Assembly: GCA_049642705.1 (NCBI GenBank)
Contig: JBARPB010000035.1
Coordinates: forward strand, 1-20,782
Origin: CAZYPU01 sp049642705
GTDB taxonomy: Bacteria; Omnitrophota; Gorgyraeia; JABMRN01; RBG-13-46-9
DNA: 20,782 nt
Direction: 5' to 3'
Notes under the pieces: generated by a model
Seen by the model: only the letters and a program-made list of their open reading frames with translations
The model's database searches: none
Told to the model about the DNA's origin: nothing
Shown: in pieces, positions 14,293-20,782 of the stretch
Position numbering within the stretch: position 1 is the stretch's first letter
How the letters are laid out: each line of letters opens with the position of its first letter
Program-made: the position numbers and the translations under genes

Positions 14293-14556
14293 TTAAAGTT
14301 TGCCTTTTAATCGTTTGCCTATCTCGCGTATAAGTTTTTTATCCCCGGTGTAACTGTAGCCCGTGGTCGAAGAGACCCTGTCCTCGAGAAGTATCCCTGC
14401 CCTGACGAGCTTATCAAGGGCCGCTTTAACCGCGGGCCTTTCCGCCTTTACCCACGTCGCTATGCCCCTCGGGGTGTCGATTGCCGTTTGGTTCTCGTGA
14501 AAGAACCTCACGATAGCCCTCTCCAGCTTATTTTTTAATATTTTATCGAGCGCCAT
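14293..14556 (-). CDS. Small winged-helix-like protein
   Basis: The 87-residue protein reads as a winged helix: helix 1 NKLERAIVRFFHENQ, helix 2 TPRGIATWV, recognition helix RPAVKAALDKLVRAGIL and a wing RVSSTTGYSYTGD. This arrangement is typical of MarR/ArsR-like or replication-initiator-like folds. It has no other domain. The ATG lies 14 nt inside the end of the PocR-GAF-HD-GYP gene, so the two are translationally coupled, and the HTH protein may be the output or partner of that sensor. Alternatively it is a protein-interaction wing domain. The end of the gene may overlap the unconventional start of the AsmA-like gene. Confidence 0.7.
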   Translation of the reverse strand: MALDKILKNKLERAIVRFFHENQTAIDTPRGIATWVKAERPAVKAALDKLVRAGILLEDRVSSTTGYSYTGDKKLIREIGKRLKGKL

Positions 14557-16057
14557 AGATTTCCCTCTTGATGAGATTGACGATGTCCTTCCTGCCGACC
14601 ACTTTCAGGAACGCCTTGACGACCTTCGGGTCAAACTGAATCCTTGAGTTTTTCTTGATTTCCTCGATTGCCTTGCCGATGGAAAGGCGCACCCTGTAGG
14701 GCCTTTTTGTAATCATGGCTTCGAAGGCGGCGACAACCGCCATGATCCGCGCACCCAGCGGAATCTCGCCCCCCTTCAGGCCCTTCGGGTACCCCGCCCC
14801 GTCGTAACTTTCGTGGTGGTACATGATGATAGGGGTGATTGACTTAAGCGATTTCAGCGACTTGATTATTTTCGCGCCCTTTAAGGGATGCTCCTTTATT
14901 AACTTGTATTCCCTGTCCGTGAGCTTACCTTTCTTTTTCAATACCTCCTCCGGAACCATGAGCTCGCCCGCGTCGTGTAGCAGGGTGGCATATTGCAGGG
15001 TTTTCAGCTCATGTTCCCTCATCTCGAATTCCTGCCCTATCAGCTGGACGATCCTTAAGAAACTCGATTTCGGCGTGTATATCCCAGTGCCCTTGCTTTC
15101 GATGATCTGCGCCAGGGCCTTGATGCTCCCCATCGTGAGTTTCTCCTGCTCCTTATAGAGCTGCGCGTTCTTTATGGCGATGGCTGCCTGCTCGGCGAGG
15201 GTCCTCATTATCTCGACGTCGGAATGATTGAATGGCTGCTTACCTATCTTATCGTAAAGCGTTATGACGCCGATGATATCCTCGTCTATGAGCGGGGTCG
15301 CAAGATACCTGTCGCCCCTTATGGATTTTCCGTACTTGACTGCCTTGCCGGGCGCCCACCTGCCTATTTTGACCTTTTTAAGCTTCGCCTTCTCCGTTCG
15401 TAAATCAACGGTTGCTTTCGGCAAAAGGGTTTTTTTCTTGCTGTCGATTAATTTAATCGAGCACCTGTTCGCCCGTATAATCTGCATCGAAAGGCGCGCA
15501 ATCCTCGAAAGGAGTTCGTCGAGATAAAGCGACGAGGTGATTAACCGGTGGATCGTATGGACGGTCGACAAGGCGACGGCCCGGGGTTTTACTGTTTTAT
15601 AAAGCTCCTCCAGCTCTATTTCATTTTTTATGCCCCTTAAGCCGGTTTCTATAAGATAAGAGAACAGTTCCAGCGTTTCGCTGTCGGGGTGGTTGCGCAT
15701 CTGGCAGGCGATTATGTAACCAAACGCCTCGCCTTCGTAAACAAGCGGGAAGCAGAAACCGTGCCGCTTGATGGCGCACTCGAAGGTCTCTATCTTTTTG
15801 GATTTACCCGCCTTTCTTACCACGCCTTCGATGCCGTCGAGGCACGCTTTTTCGTTACGCTCGCTGGATTTTGCGGTTTTGCACAACTCGTGCTTTATTT
15901 TTTCCCTGTCGCACGTCTTCTTGTAGATAAGCCACAGTGAAAAAGAGCCCAGGTACTTGGAAAAAGCGGCCTTTACTTTTTTGAGATCGAAAACCGCCCC
16001 GATGCGCACTATAAGCCTTTTTTCCTTATAATAGGACTTCTTAATCTGGTTTTTCAT
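14543..16057 (-). CDS. PocR-like / GAF / degenerate HD-GYP sensor protein
   Basis: This 504-residue soluble protein has three parts. Residues about 30-140 look like a PocR sensory domain, with C59, C72, C94 and H99 in the usual spacing and FPLVYEGEAFGYIIACQ. A GAF domain spans about 165-300. An HD-GYP domain spans about 308-495 and keeps H361-D362, H390, H414-H415-E and GYP (422-424). Three positions conserved in active c-di-GMP phosphodiesterases are changed: the Lys of HDxGK is E365, the Asp of the ADxxDAL motif is A443, and the usual GHS His is replaced (YTPKSS, 327-332). Catalysis may be lost or altered. It may serve as a sensor or ligand-binding regulator. The ATG is 6 nt after dgt. Confidence 0.87.
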   Translation of the reverse strand: MKNQIKKSYYKEKRLIVRIGAVFDLKKVKAAFSKYLGSFSLWLIYKKTCDREKIKHELCKTAKSSERNEKACLDGIEGVVRKAGKSKKIETFECAIKRHGFCFPLVYEGEAFGYIIACQMRNHPDSETLELFSYLIETGLRGIKNEIELEELYKTVKPRAVALSTVHTIHRLITSSLYLDELLSRIARLSMQIIRANRCSIKLIDSKKKTLLPKATVDLRTEKAKLKKVKIGRWAPGKAVKYGKSIRGDRYLATPLIDEDIIGVITLYDKIGKQPFNHSDVEIMRTLAEQAAIAIKNAQLYKEQEKLTMGSIKALAQIIESKGTGIYTPKSSFLRIVQLIGQEFEMREHELKTLQYATLLHDAGELMVPEEVLKKKGKLTDREYKLIKEHPLKGAKIIKSLKSLKSITPIIMYHHESYDGAGYPKGLKGGEIPLGARIMAVVAAFEAMITKRPYRVRLSIGKAIEEIKKNSRIQFDPKVVKAFLKVVGRKDIVNLIKREIYGAR

Positions 16058-16063
16058 TGTGCA

Positions 16064-17218
16064 TTACACCTTCTTATACGGGTCAAAAAACTTTTTATAC
16101 TCCTCAAGCGCGTACCTGTCCGTCATTCCCGCTATATAATCGCAGACAACCCTGTATTTATCGTCCTTTTTAAGATACGCGGCCTGTGCGGACGGAAGTT
16201 GCTCGGGGTTTTCTATGTACACCTCGAACAGGTCTTCGATGAACCTGTAGGCCTTCCTGGACATGCGCACGACCCTGTAGTGGTGGTAGAGGTTTTCCAG
16301 AAGAAATTCCTGTAGTGGCTTTCGAAGATTGTTCATTTCCCGGCCGAAGGTTACGATCCTTTCCGGGAAATTCTGCACGTCCTCGGGCGATTTGATTTTG
16401 AATTTTTTGATTTTCTTCTCCGTGTTTTGTATGAGGTCGGTTACCTGCATGTCGATAAGGGTTCTTATGGTTTGTGTTTTTTTGATTTTCCTGCTGATTT
16501 TGGGGTATTTTTCTTTTACGGCGCCCGAGATTTTCCTCCACAGCGCCATGCTGCCGAGCTTTTCTTCGGGTATAAGGCCGCTTGCTATCCCGTCGTCCAG
16601 ATCGTGATTGTCGTACGCTATTTCGTCGGCCACGTCCACGGCCTGCACCTCAAGCGGGGGAGCGCCCTTGCTTTCAAAAGGGATGTAGGGCCTCGGCTTG
16701 TCGAAGGGCGTCGAATGTTTTATGATCCCTTCCCTTACCTCGTAAGTCAGGTTAAGGCCCGTGAATTCCGGGTATATATTCTCAAGAATGTCGACAACCC
16801 TTAAGCCCTGCGAATTGTGGTCGAAACCGTCGTGCTCGGCCATGAGTTCCGCGAGAGCGTCCTCGCCGGAATGCCCGAAAGGCGTGTGGCCGAGGTCGTG
16901 CGCCAGAGCGATGGCTTCCACAAGTTCCGTGTTTAGCCTGAGGGCCCTTGCGATGGTTCTGGCTATCTGCGTAACTTCAAGCGTGTGTGTGAGCCGGGTC
17001 CTATAATGGTCGCCTTCATGGTTGACGAAGACCTGGGTTTTATATTCCAGCCTGCGGAAAGCACTCGAGTAGACTATTCTGTCCCTGTCCCTCTGGTAGA
17101 TCGACCTGTAGACGTGCTCTTTCTCCCTGTGGACGCGGCCCTGCGTCCGGCTTGATTTTGTTGCATAGGGCGCCAATGCCCGGTATTCCTGTTTCTCGAT
17201 TTCCTTTCTTGTTAACAT
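16064..17218 (-). CDS. dgt: Deoxyguanosinetriphosphate triphosphohydrolase-like protein
   Basis: The 384-residue HD-superfamily enzyme matches the Dgt family: the opening RTQGRVHREKEHVYRSIYQR, the loop DRDRIVYSSAFRRLEYKTQV and the metal site R-T-R-L-T-H78, H107-D108 and D159-region helices, with AHDLGHTPFGHSGE at 106-119. The AVDVADEIAYDNHDLDDG segment supplies the final Asp ligand. It hydrolyses dNTPs to deoxynucleosides and triphosphate, controlling nucleotide pools; the exact dNTP preference is unknown. The length fits the type 2 subfamily. The ATG overlaps the HIT gene stop by 7 nt, so it sits in a nucleotide-metabolism sub-cluster with HIT. Confidence 0.93.
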   Translation of the reverse strand: MLTRKEIEKQEYRALAPYATKSSRTQGRVHREKEHVYRSIYQRDRDRIVYSSAFRRLEYKTQVFVNHEGDHYRTRLTHTLEVTQIARTIARALRLNTELVEAIALAHDLGHTPFGHSGEDALAELMAEHDGFDHNSQGLRVVDILENIYPEFTGLNLTYEVREGIIKHSTPFDKPRPYIPFESKGAPPLEVQAVDVADEIAYDNHDLDDGIASGLIPEEKLGSMALWRKISGAVKEKYPKISRKIKKTQTIRTLIDMQVTDLIQNTEKKIKKFKIKSPEDVQNFPERIVTFGREMNNLRKPLQEFLLENLYHHYRVVRMSRKAYRFIEDLFEVYIENPEQLPSAQAAYLKKDDKYRVVCDYIAGMTDRYALEEYKKFFDPYKKV

Positions 17219-17682
17219 CGAAGCAACCTGTACATTTCGTCAAGCGAATATGAAACTACTTTCGTATTTGCTACGACAGGCATGAAGTTTGTATCCCCCG
17301 CCCACCTTGGTACGATATGTATGTGCACGTGGCCCGGAAAACCCGCGCCGGCGACCTTGCCGATATTGATTCCCATGTTGTAACCGGCGGGCTTAAGGAG
17401 TTTGTCTATTTTTTTCTTCGTGTAATTTACGAGGTTCATAAGGTCCATGAGCCCTTCCTCGCTCAAGGCCTCGAGTCCCTTTACGTGCCTGTAAGGCGCT
17501 ATCATTACGTGAGCGTTGTTATAGGGGTAGCGGTTAAGGATGGAGAAGGAATGCCCGGTCCTTTTAAGGATGTAATTTTTTCTGTCGGATGCCTTTTTCT
17601 TTCTGCCGACGCAGAATATGCAGGAGGCGGCTTTTTTTATTGTTATATATTCTTTCCTCCACGGCGCCCAAAGTTTATCCAT
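17212..17682 (-). CDS. HIT family hydrolase (AP4A-type)
   Basis: The protein has 156 residues from the ATG at 17682; a GTG immediately before it could add one Met. It starts with DKLWAPWRKEYI and has the CIFC zinc knuckle, the fold strand SFSILNRYPYNNAHVMIAPYR and the histidine triad GHVHIHIVPRW. Family members cleave or phosphorolyse dinucleoside polyphosphates or related nucleotidyl substrates; the exact substrate is not readable. The CxxC plus HIT arrangement is typical of the widespread bacterial AP4A-phosphorylase-like group. The TGA of the upstream phosphodiesterase overlaps the ATG as TGATG, so the genes are coupled. The next gene is dgt. Confidence 0.9.
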   Translation of the reverse strand: MDKLWAPWRKEYITIKKAASCIFCVGRKKKASDRKNYILKRTGHSFSILNRYPYNNAHVMIAPYRHVKGLEALSEEGLMDLMNLVNYTKKKIDKLLKPAGYNMGINIGKVAGAGFPGHVHIHIVPRWAGDTNFMPVVANTKVVSYSLDEMYRLLRC

Positions 17683-18164
17683 CACAGCCTTATAATCATC
17701 CCTTGAATCTCATCGCCGATTTCAAGTATTCCGAAACTGTTATATGCGGCGAAGATTTTATCCGTCGGGCTTCCCGGATTGAAAAAAAGCGTTTTTTTAA
17801 CCCTTTGATTCACCGGCGAATGCGAATGCCCGAATATGATAACGTCGACCCTGCTGAATTCCTTGGATACCGCATCGATGATCCTTGCCGGCGGGCCGTA
17901 GCCGTGAATGAGCCCGATTTTGAAGCCGCCTATCACAATCGTGTCTTTGGGCGGAAGTTTCTCTTTTACTTCAGTCATATCCATATTGCCGTAAACGGCG
18001 CGTGTCGGCGCCAGTTTTTCCAGCTCCCTAAGGACATCAAGCTCAACAAGGTCGCCGGCGTGCAGTATCATCTCGACATTCCGGAATTCCTCGCACACCC
18101 GCTCGGGCAACTCAAGCGCCGCTTTCGGGATGTGGGTATCGGAAATAACGCCTATTCTTTTCAT
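17682..18164 (-). CDS. YfcE/MJ0936-type metallophosphoesterase
   Basis: This 160-residue protein has all dinuclear metallophosphoesterase motifs: D9-T-H11 (ISDTH), G37-D38, GN60-MD, H87 and G-H113-S-H115. The length and order fit the small YfcE/MJ0936 phosphodiesterase family, which cleaves phosphodiester model substrates and in some members cyclic nucleotides; the physiological substrate is unknown. No signal peptide is present, so it is cytoplasmic. Its ATG overlaps the ATPase stop by 4 nt (ATGA), and its stop overlaps the HIT start. It forms part of the dgt/HIT nucleotide group. Confidence 0.92.
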   Translation of the reverse strand: MKRIGVISDTHIPKAALELPERVCEEFRNVEMILHAGDLVELDVLRELEKLAPTRAVYGNMDMTEVKEKLPPKDTIVIGGFKIGLIHGYGPPARIIDAVSKEFSRVDVIIFGHSHSPVNQRVKKTLFFNPGSPTDKIFAAYNSFGILEIGDEIQGMIIRL

Positions 18165-19795
18165 CTCTGTATCAGGTTGTGCCTCTTATAGAGCCTGAGG
18201 AGGTTGTTTGTATTTTTCAAATTCCATACCCATACATTCTTTTCCTTGGCCAGGAGCAAGGCGTTTGCGTCTATCCCCTCCAGGGCTATGCATATTTTTC
18301 TCACGATTCTTTCCCGCATGGGATGATAGCGGCCGATAAAATCCGAGACATTCGTCTCTTCCACCCTGTCGCGCCAGATTTCGCATATCCAGTATCTGTT
18401 GGGCTTCTGGTAGCTTACAAGGTCCGTGCAGTTTGAATATTCCTGGGCTTCTATCTTGACAAATCGCGGGAGTTTTCTGTATTTCTTTTCGATCTCCACC
18501 GTTTCGCCGTTAAAAAGCAAAAAGAGCTCCTTTATGCGCTCCAGGATGTCCTTTTGGCTTTCGCGCCGGTAATCGGCGATGTCGTTTTTAACCGCGGCCT
18601 TGAAGTCGTTGGCCCTGCTTACGACGTCGTCAACCAGTGACGTTTTCCTTCTATGATATACCGTTCTAAGCCAGAAACCAAAAACCCCCTCATGTATCCC
18701 GTAGAATACCCCGTTTTTGTAAACCATATCAAGCTCGATAAGGCGCGCGAGTTTAACGCTAAATCCGGCAGTATTTTTCTTGCCGAACCACCTTGCGATA
18801 TCGCAAAGCTTATTGTGCCCCAGGGCAAGCGCAATCAGGACATCGAGGTGCCCCTGTCTTAAGTCTCTCTCGAGGAGGTTCATTATGTTATTCGTGAAGT
18901 ACTGGTTGATGGTGCCGCTTGTATTGTACAGAGACGCCGTGAATGCCTCGATTACCGTATTTTCGCCGGCCGAGGAAATCTTTGCGGAATTTGCGATCTC
19001 CACTATTTTCTTCGCGAGGACGTCCAGGTAGAAGGGGTTGCCGTCGGTGAAATCTATAAGGTAATCCGCTGAATTCTGCTCAAGGCAGATATTCCCCATC
19101 TTCTCCCTTAGGAACGCCTCGGCCGTCTTGTGGTCGAAGCCCGACACCTCTATGATTTCGAAATTGCCGTACAAAAGCGCGAGTTTCTCGGAAAGTATCT
19201 TCTTTATCGTGCTTTTCTGGGAGCTGGAAACTATATACATCGTATCCTTCTGGATCATTATGATCTTCCCGAAATGCAGGAACGGCTTTTTAATCTTGAA
19301 GAATTCCAGGTTATGGAACTCATCCAGGATAACGACGCAGGACTTGCCTGATTCTTTTTTCAATATAGAAGTGAGGTTGAGAATCTTGTCGTAGGCGGTG
19401 TTGTAATTTTTCTTCTGAAGCTCGGATTTCACCCTTTTTATCGCGTATATCGTATGCGGTATGAGCGGTTCGGATTCCTTCATCAGGTTCGGGAGGTCTT
19501 TCTGCGGCTCGCGCGAACAGGAAGAAAGGTAGCTGTAAAGCAGCGTCGCTATGAATCTGTCAACAAAAGACGAAAACACCTCTTCCACGACCTCTATATA
19601 AACCGGAATCAGGGAGGTGTCTTTGAGGTTGTAGAGAAACTGGTAAAGAATCGATGATTTTCCCGCCAGCATCTGTCCTGCTAAGGCAACATTTTGCCGA
19701 TAGCCGCCTTTAAGGGCGTTTACCCTCTTCTCGAGGGTGCGCATTACCTCTTCCCTGCCGAAAAACGCCTTTCCTACTGCTGGCTCACTTAACAT
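18161..19795 (-). CDS. Archaeal-type P-loop ATPase with C-terminal nuclease-like domain
   Basis: This 544-residue protein has a FFGREEVMRTLEKRV entry motif typical of archaeal-ATPase (PF01637)/STAND proteins, Walker A G40-QMLAGKS47, Walker B VVILDE (154-159) and sensor-like MYIVSSSQKS. A winged-helix region follows at about 300-380. The C-terminus (about 420-530, KIEAQEYSN, RYWICEIWRDRVEETN, ALLLAKEKNVWVWNL) resembles the DUF234/restriction-endonuclease-like fold of this family, but the usual E-x-K core reads E-I-W, so nuclease activity is doubtful. GAAGG overlapping the upstream stop gives a ribosome site 7 nt from the ATG. Function is unknown; its stable place between envelope and nucleotide genes is unusual for this mostly archaeal or mobile family. 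Confidence 0.8.
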   Translation of the reverse strand: MLSEPAVGKAFFGREEVMRTLEKRVNALKGGYRQNVALAGQMLAGKSSILYQFLYNLKDTSLIPVYIEVVEEVFSSFVDRFIATLLYSYLSSCSREPQKDLPNLMKESEPLIPHTIYAIKRVKSELQKKNYNTAYDKILNLTSILKKESGKSCVVILDEFHNLEFFKIKKPFLHFGKIIMIQKDTMYIVSSSQKSTIKKILSEKLALLYGNFEIIEVSGFDHKTAEAFLREKMGNICLEQNSADYLIDFTDGNPFYLDVLAKKIVEIANSAKISSAGENTVIEAFTASLYNTSGTINQYFTNNIMNLLERDLRQGHLDVLIALALGHNKLCDIARWFGKKNTAGFSVKLARLIELDMVYKNGVFYGIHEGVFGFWLRTVYHRRKTSLVDDVVSRANDFKAAVKNDIADYRRESQKDILERIKELFLLFNGETVEIEKKYRKLPRFVKIEAQEYSNCTDLVSYQKPNRYWICEIWRDRVEETNVSDFIGRYHPMRERIVRKICIALEGIDANALLLAKEKNVWVWNLKNTNNLLRLYKRHNLIQR

Positions 19796-19805
19796 TGTAG
19801 TGCCT

Positions 19806-20468
19806 TCATGGTAGATAATAGAACGGGTTCTGGGGTTTATGGTTTTTTCGTATTTCGAAATGAAGACCCGGTTTATCCGGCCTTCCTGTCTTCCCCGCTT
19901 TCGCTATTACCTCGCCCTTCTTTACTCTCTGGTCGACGGTTACGAGGTTCTCCGCGTTGTGCGCGTAGACTGTTTCGAAACCGTCTAAATGGTCAATAAT
20001 AACCGTTTTTCCGTAACCCTCCATGTGGCCGCTGGCAAAGGTTACCTTGCCCCCGCGCGAGGCGGCTACCGAGGAGCCTTCCCTGACCTGAATGTCTATG
20101 CCCTTGTTTTTGACCATATCCTTCATGGAGCCGAAGTATGAAACTACAGTTCCTTTTACGGGCCAGATAAAGACATCTATCTTCGCGCCTTTGGCGTAAC
20201 GCACCCTCGTGGCCGTATCCTCGCCGGCTTCGGGGATAAAAATAAGCTGGCCCGCTTCTATCTTGCTTGCGTCCGGCAGGCGGTTAGCCCTGACGACGTC
20301 TTTCAGTTCAACACCGTAGATTTTCGATATTTTCCAGATGCTCTCGCCTCTTTTTACCTCGTGGTATATGCCCGGCACGGATACCCGGCTTAAATCGGCC
20401 GGCTCGCGAACTACCGCGGCGCATCCCCCGAGGCATAAAAGCAATAATAAAGCCACTAAGCGTTTCAT
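19806..20468 (-). CDS. NlpD-like LysM/LytM (M23) lipoprotein, degenerate catalytic site
   Basis: I place the start at the ATG at 20468 because MKRLVALLLLLCLGGC is a lipoprotein signal with lipobox L13-G-G-C16; the longer frame to 20633 lacks a plausible start and runs through the promoter. The 220-residue protein has LysM at about 35-79 (YHEVKRGESIWKISKIYGVE) and a LytM domain at about 115-215 (KNKGIDIQV, VYAHN, LHFEIR, NPFYYLP). The metal His of HxxxD is N121, and the first His of HxH is G201, while D125 and H203 remain. This is the pattern of NlpD and EnvC, which activate amidases instead of cutting peptidoglycan. It heads the large operon. Confidence 0.9.
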   Translation of the reverse strand: MKRLVALLLLLCLGGCAAVVREPADLSRVSVPGIYHEVKRGESIWKISKIYGVELKDVVRANRLPDASKIEAGQLIFIPEAGEDTATRVRYAKGAKIDVFIWPVKGTVVSYFGSMKDMVKNKGIDIQVREGSSVAASRGGKVTFASGHMEGYGKTVIIDHLDGFETVYAHNAENLVTVDQRVKKGEVIAKAGKTGRPDKPGLHFEIRKNHKPQNPFYYLP

Positions 20469-20486
20469 AGCGTTTGATAGGAGGAT

Positions 20487-20514
20487 ATTATAACAAATAT
20501 GTATTATTATGCAA
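20487..20514 (-). promoter_or_regulatory. Promoter of the large minus-strand operon
   Basis: On the minus strand TTGCAT (20514-20509), a 16-nt spacer and a perfect TATAAT (20492-20487) precede the NlpD-like ATG at 20468 by 18 nt. No ribosome site is visible before this ATG. Downstream gene spacing never exceeds 41 nt until 9581, so this may drive about 10.9 kb. Confidence 0.7.
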
Positions 20515-20594
20515 CAAAAAAGGCCAAACACAAAAATATAAAAATCTCCCCGCATTTTACGCAAGGGATATTTTTTACATTTTTGTATTTGGTG

Positions 20595-20627
20595 CTGGAC
20601 AACGTCGCCGAAGGCGACATTGGCCAG
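20595..20627. repeat. Long imperfect hairpin with UUCG-type loop on the minus strand
   Basis: CTGGACAACGTCGCC (20595-20609) and GGCGACATTGGCCAG (20613-20627) pair at 13 of 15 positions over a GAA turn. Read on the minus strand, the tip is GCC-TTCG-GCG, a very stable C(UUCG)G-type loop. No T-run follows on either strand, so this is not a terminator. It lies 80 nt upstream of the NlpD-like promoter. Confidence 0.6.
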
Positions 20628-20649
20628 TATCAAACATATTTTTTTTCGC

Positions 20650-20690
20650 GTCCCGCGCGGCCTTGTATTTTTTATTGCGGTGCGCGGGAC
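20650..20690 (+). promoter_or_regulatory. Upstream stem that competes with the terminator-like hairpin
   Basis: GTCCCGCGC (20650-20658) is the exact reverse complement of GCGCGGGAC (20682-20690), giving a 9-bp stem over a 23-nt loop. Its right arm shares bases with the terminator-like hairpin at 20680-20707, so the two structures exclude each other, as in attenuators. Confidence 0.4.
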
Positions 20691-20715
20691 TCCCTTCGGT
20701 CGCGCACCTCTTTTT
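20680..20715 (+). terminator. Terminator-like hairpin in the right-hand gap
   Basis: GTGCGCG (20680-20686) and CGCGCAC (20701-20707) form a perfect 7-bp stem, followed by TCTTTTT (20709-20715). The loop contains the repeat unit also found at 831-848. No plus-strand gene ends nearby, so it either terminates a leader or small RNA, or is a repeat element that resembles a terminator. Confidence 0.5.
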
Positions 20716-20739
20716 GAAGGGGGTAACAGCGAACGATCG

Positions 20740-20745
20740 TATAAT
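20740..20745 (+). promoter_or_regulatory. TATAAT box directly before the right-edge gene
   Basis: A perfect TATAAT ends 6 nt before the ATG at 20752. The best -35 candidate (TTGAAG, 20714-20719) is 20 nt away, which is long. No ribosome site lies in the normal place. Transcription would start at or near the ATG. Confidence 0.4.
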
Positions 20746-20751
20746 TGCGTT

Positions 20752-20782
20752 ATGAGTGAGCGCCATAGGGGGAAACTTTTTT
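20752..20782 (+). CDS. Start of a plus-strand gene cut by the right edge
   Basis: Ten codons are visible (MSERHRGKLF), following a TATAAT box. The product cannot be identified. It would be divergent from the NlpD-like operon across a 283-bp gap. The call is based only on the promoter-like context and the hydrophilic start, so it is weak. Confidence 0.35.
   Translation, partial: MSERHRGKLF

Noticed and set aside
18161..19795. Antiviral defence island around the ATPase
   Set aside because: The P-loop ATPase alone recalls STAND or ATPase-nuclease defence genes, but neighbours are housekeeping genes with tight coupling and no toxin, restriction or integrase gene is present.
20469..20633. 55-residue N-terminal extension of the NlpD-like gene
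   Set aside because: It would place a lipoprotein signal inside the protein and read through the operon promoter and hairpin region.
20499..20717. Plus-strand open frame starting MYYYATKKAK
   Set aside because: A GGAGG lies too far upstream and belongs to the minus-strand leader region; the product has no family features and runs through the repeat hairpins.
20575..20766. Minus-strand open frame of 63 codons at the right edge
   Set aside because: It runs through the hairpin repeats, has no ribosome site and yields an Arg/Lys-rich product without a motif.

Overview
The window looks like a chromosomal segment of an uncultured Gram-negative bacterium of the PVC neighbourhood, most likely Candidatus Omnitrophota. 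The main clues are a TIGR04137-type small basic protein (start MAQHPSLRSKEKGKQHRSVL), a TIGR04073 exosortase-associated protein, DUF4416, several PilZ proteins and a GspA/GspB-like pair, together with envelope lipoproteins. The taxon is an inference from gene content; no rRNA or tRNA gene was found. Coding density is very high and almost everything lies on the minus strand. No CRISPR array, insertion sequence, integrase or other clear sign of a mobile island was seen.

Layout. (1) 1-3548, minus: an operon with a strong promoter at 3573-3601. It encodes a soluble PilZ protein, a membrane-anchored PilZ protein, DUF4416, a single-pass membrane protein with an FxLYD-like exterior domain, and an alpha/beta-hydrolase-fold protein cut by the left edge. 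All are overlapping or nearly touching, so one c-di-GMP-responsive envelope unit is plausible. (2) 3604-4783, minus: three small monocistronic genes, a Cys4 basic protein, the TIGR04073 secreted protein and a third PilZ protein, with near-consensus sigma70 promoters and one clear terminator. (3) 4807-6170, plus: the only plus-strand operon, a GspA/ExeA-type AAA ATPase and a GspB-like membrane protein, divergent from the third PilZ gene. (4) 6184-9533, minus: pckG (GTP-type PEP carboxykinase), aroB and a GNAT acetyltransferase. (5) 9581-20468, minus: one tight run of eleven genes reading, in transcription order, NlpD-like LysM/LytM lipoprotein, archaeal-type ATPase, YfcE-type phosphodiesterase, HIT hydrolase, dgt, PocR-GAF-HD-GYP sensor, winged-helix protein, AsmA-like membrane protein, UvrD-type helicase fused to an Fe-S nuclease, SPOR protein and TIGR04137 protein. 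(6) 20469-20751: a gene-poor gap with a minus promoter, several GC-rich hairpins, a terminator-like structure and a TATAAT box, followed by the first ten codons of a plus-strand gene.

The main themes are c-di-GMP signalling (three PilZ proteins and one HD-GYP protein), secretion or pilus-type envelope machinery, cell-wall proteins (NlpD-like, SPOR), nucleotide housekeeping and DNA repair. Three proteins keep their fold but have lost textbook catalytic residues: the hydrolase at 1-1590, the HD-GYP protein at 14543-16057 and the LytM domain at 19806-20468. Palindromic repeat elements lie in frame inside two coding sequences, and a related copy sits in the right-hand gap.
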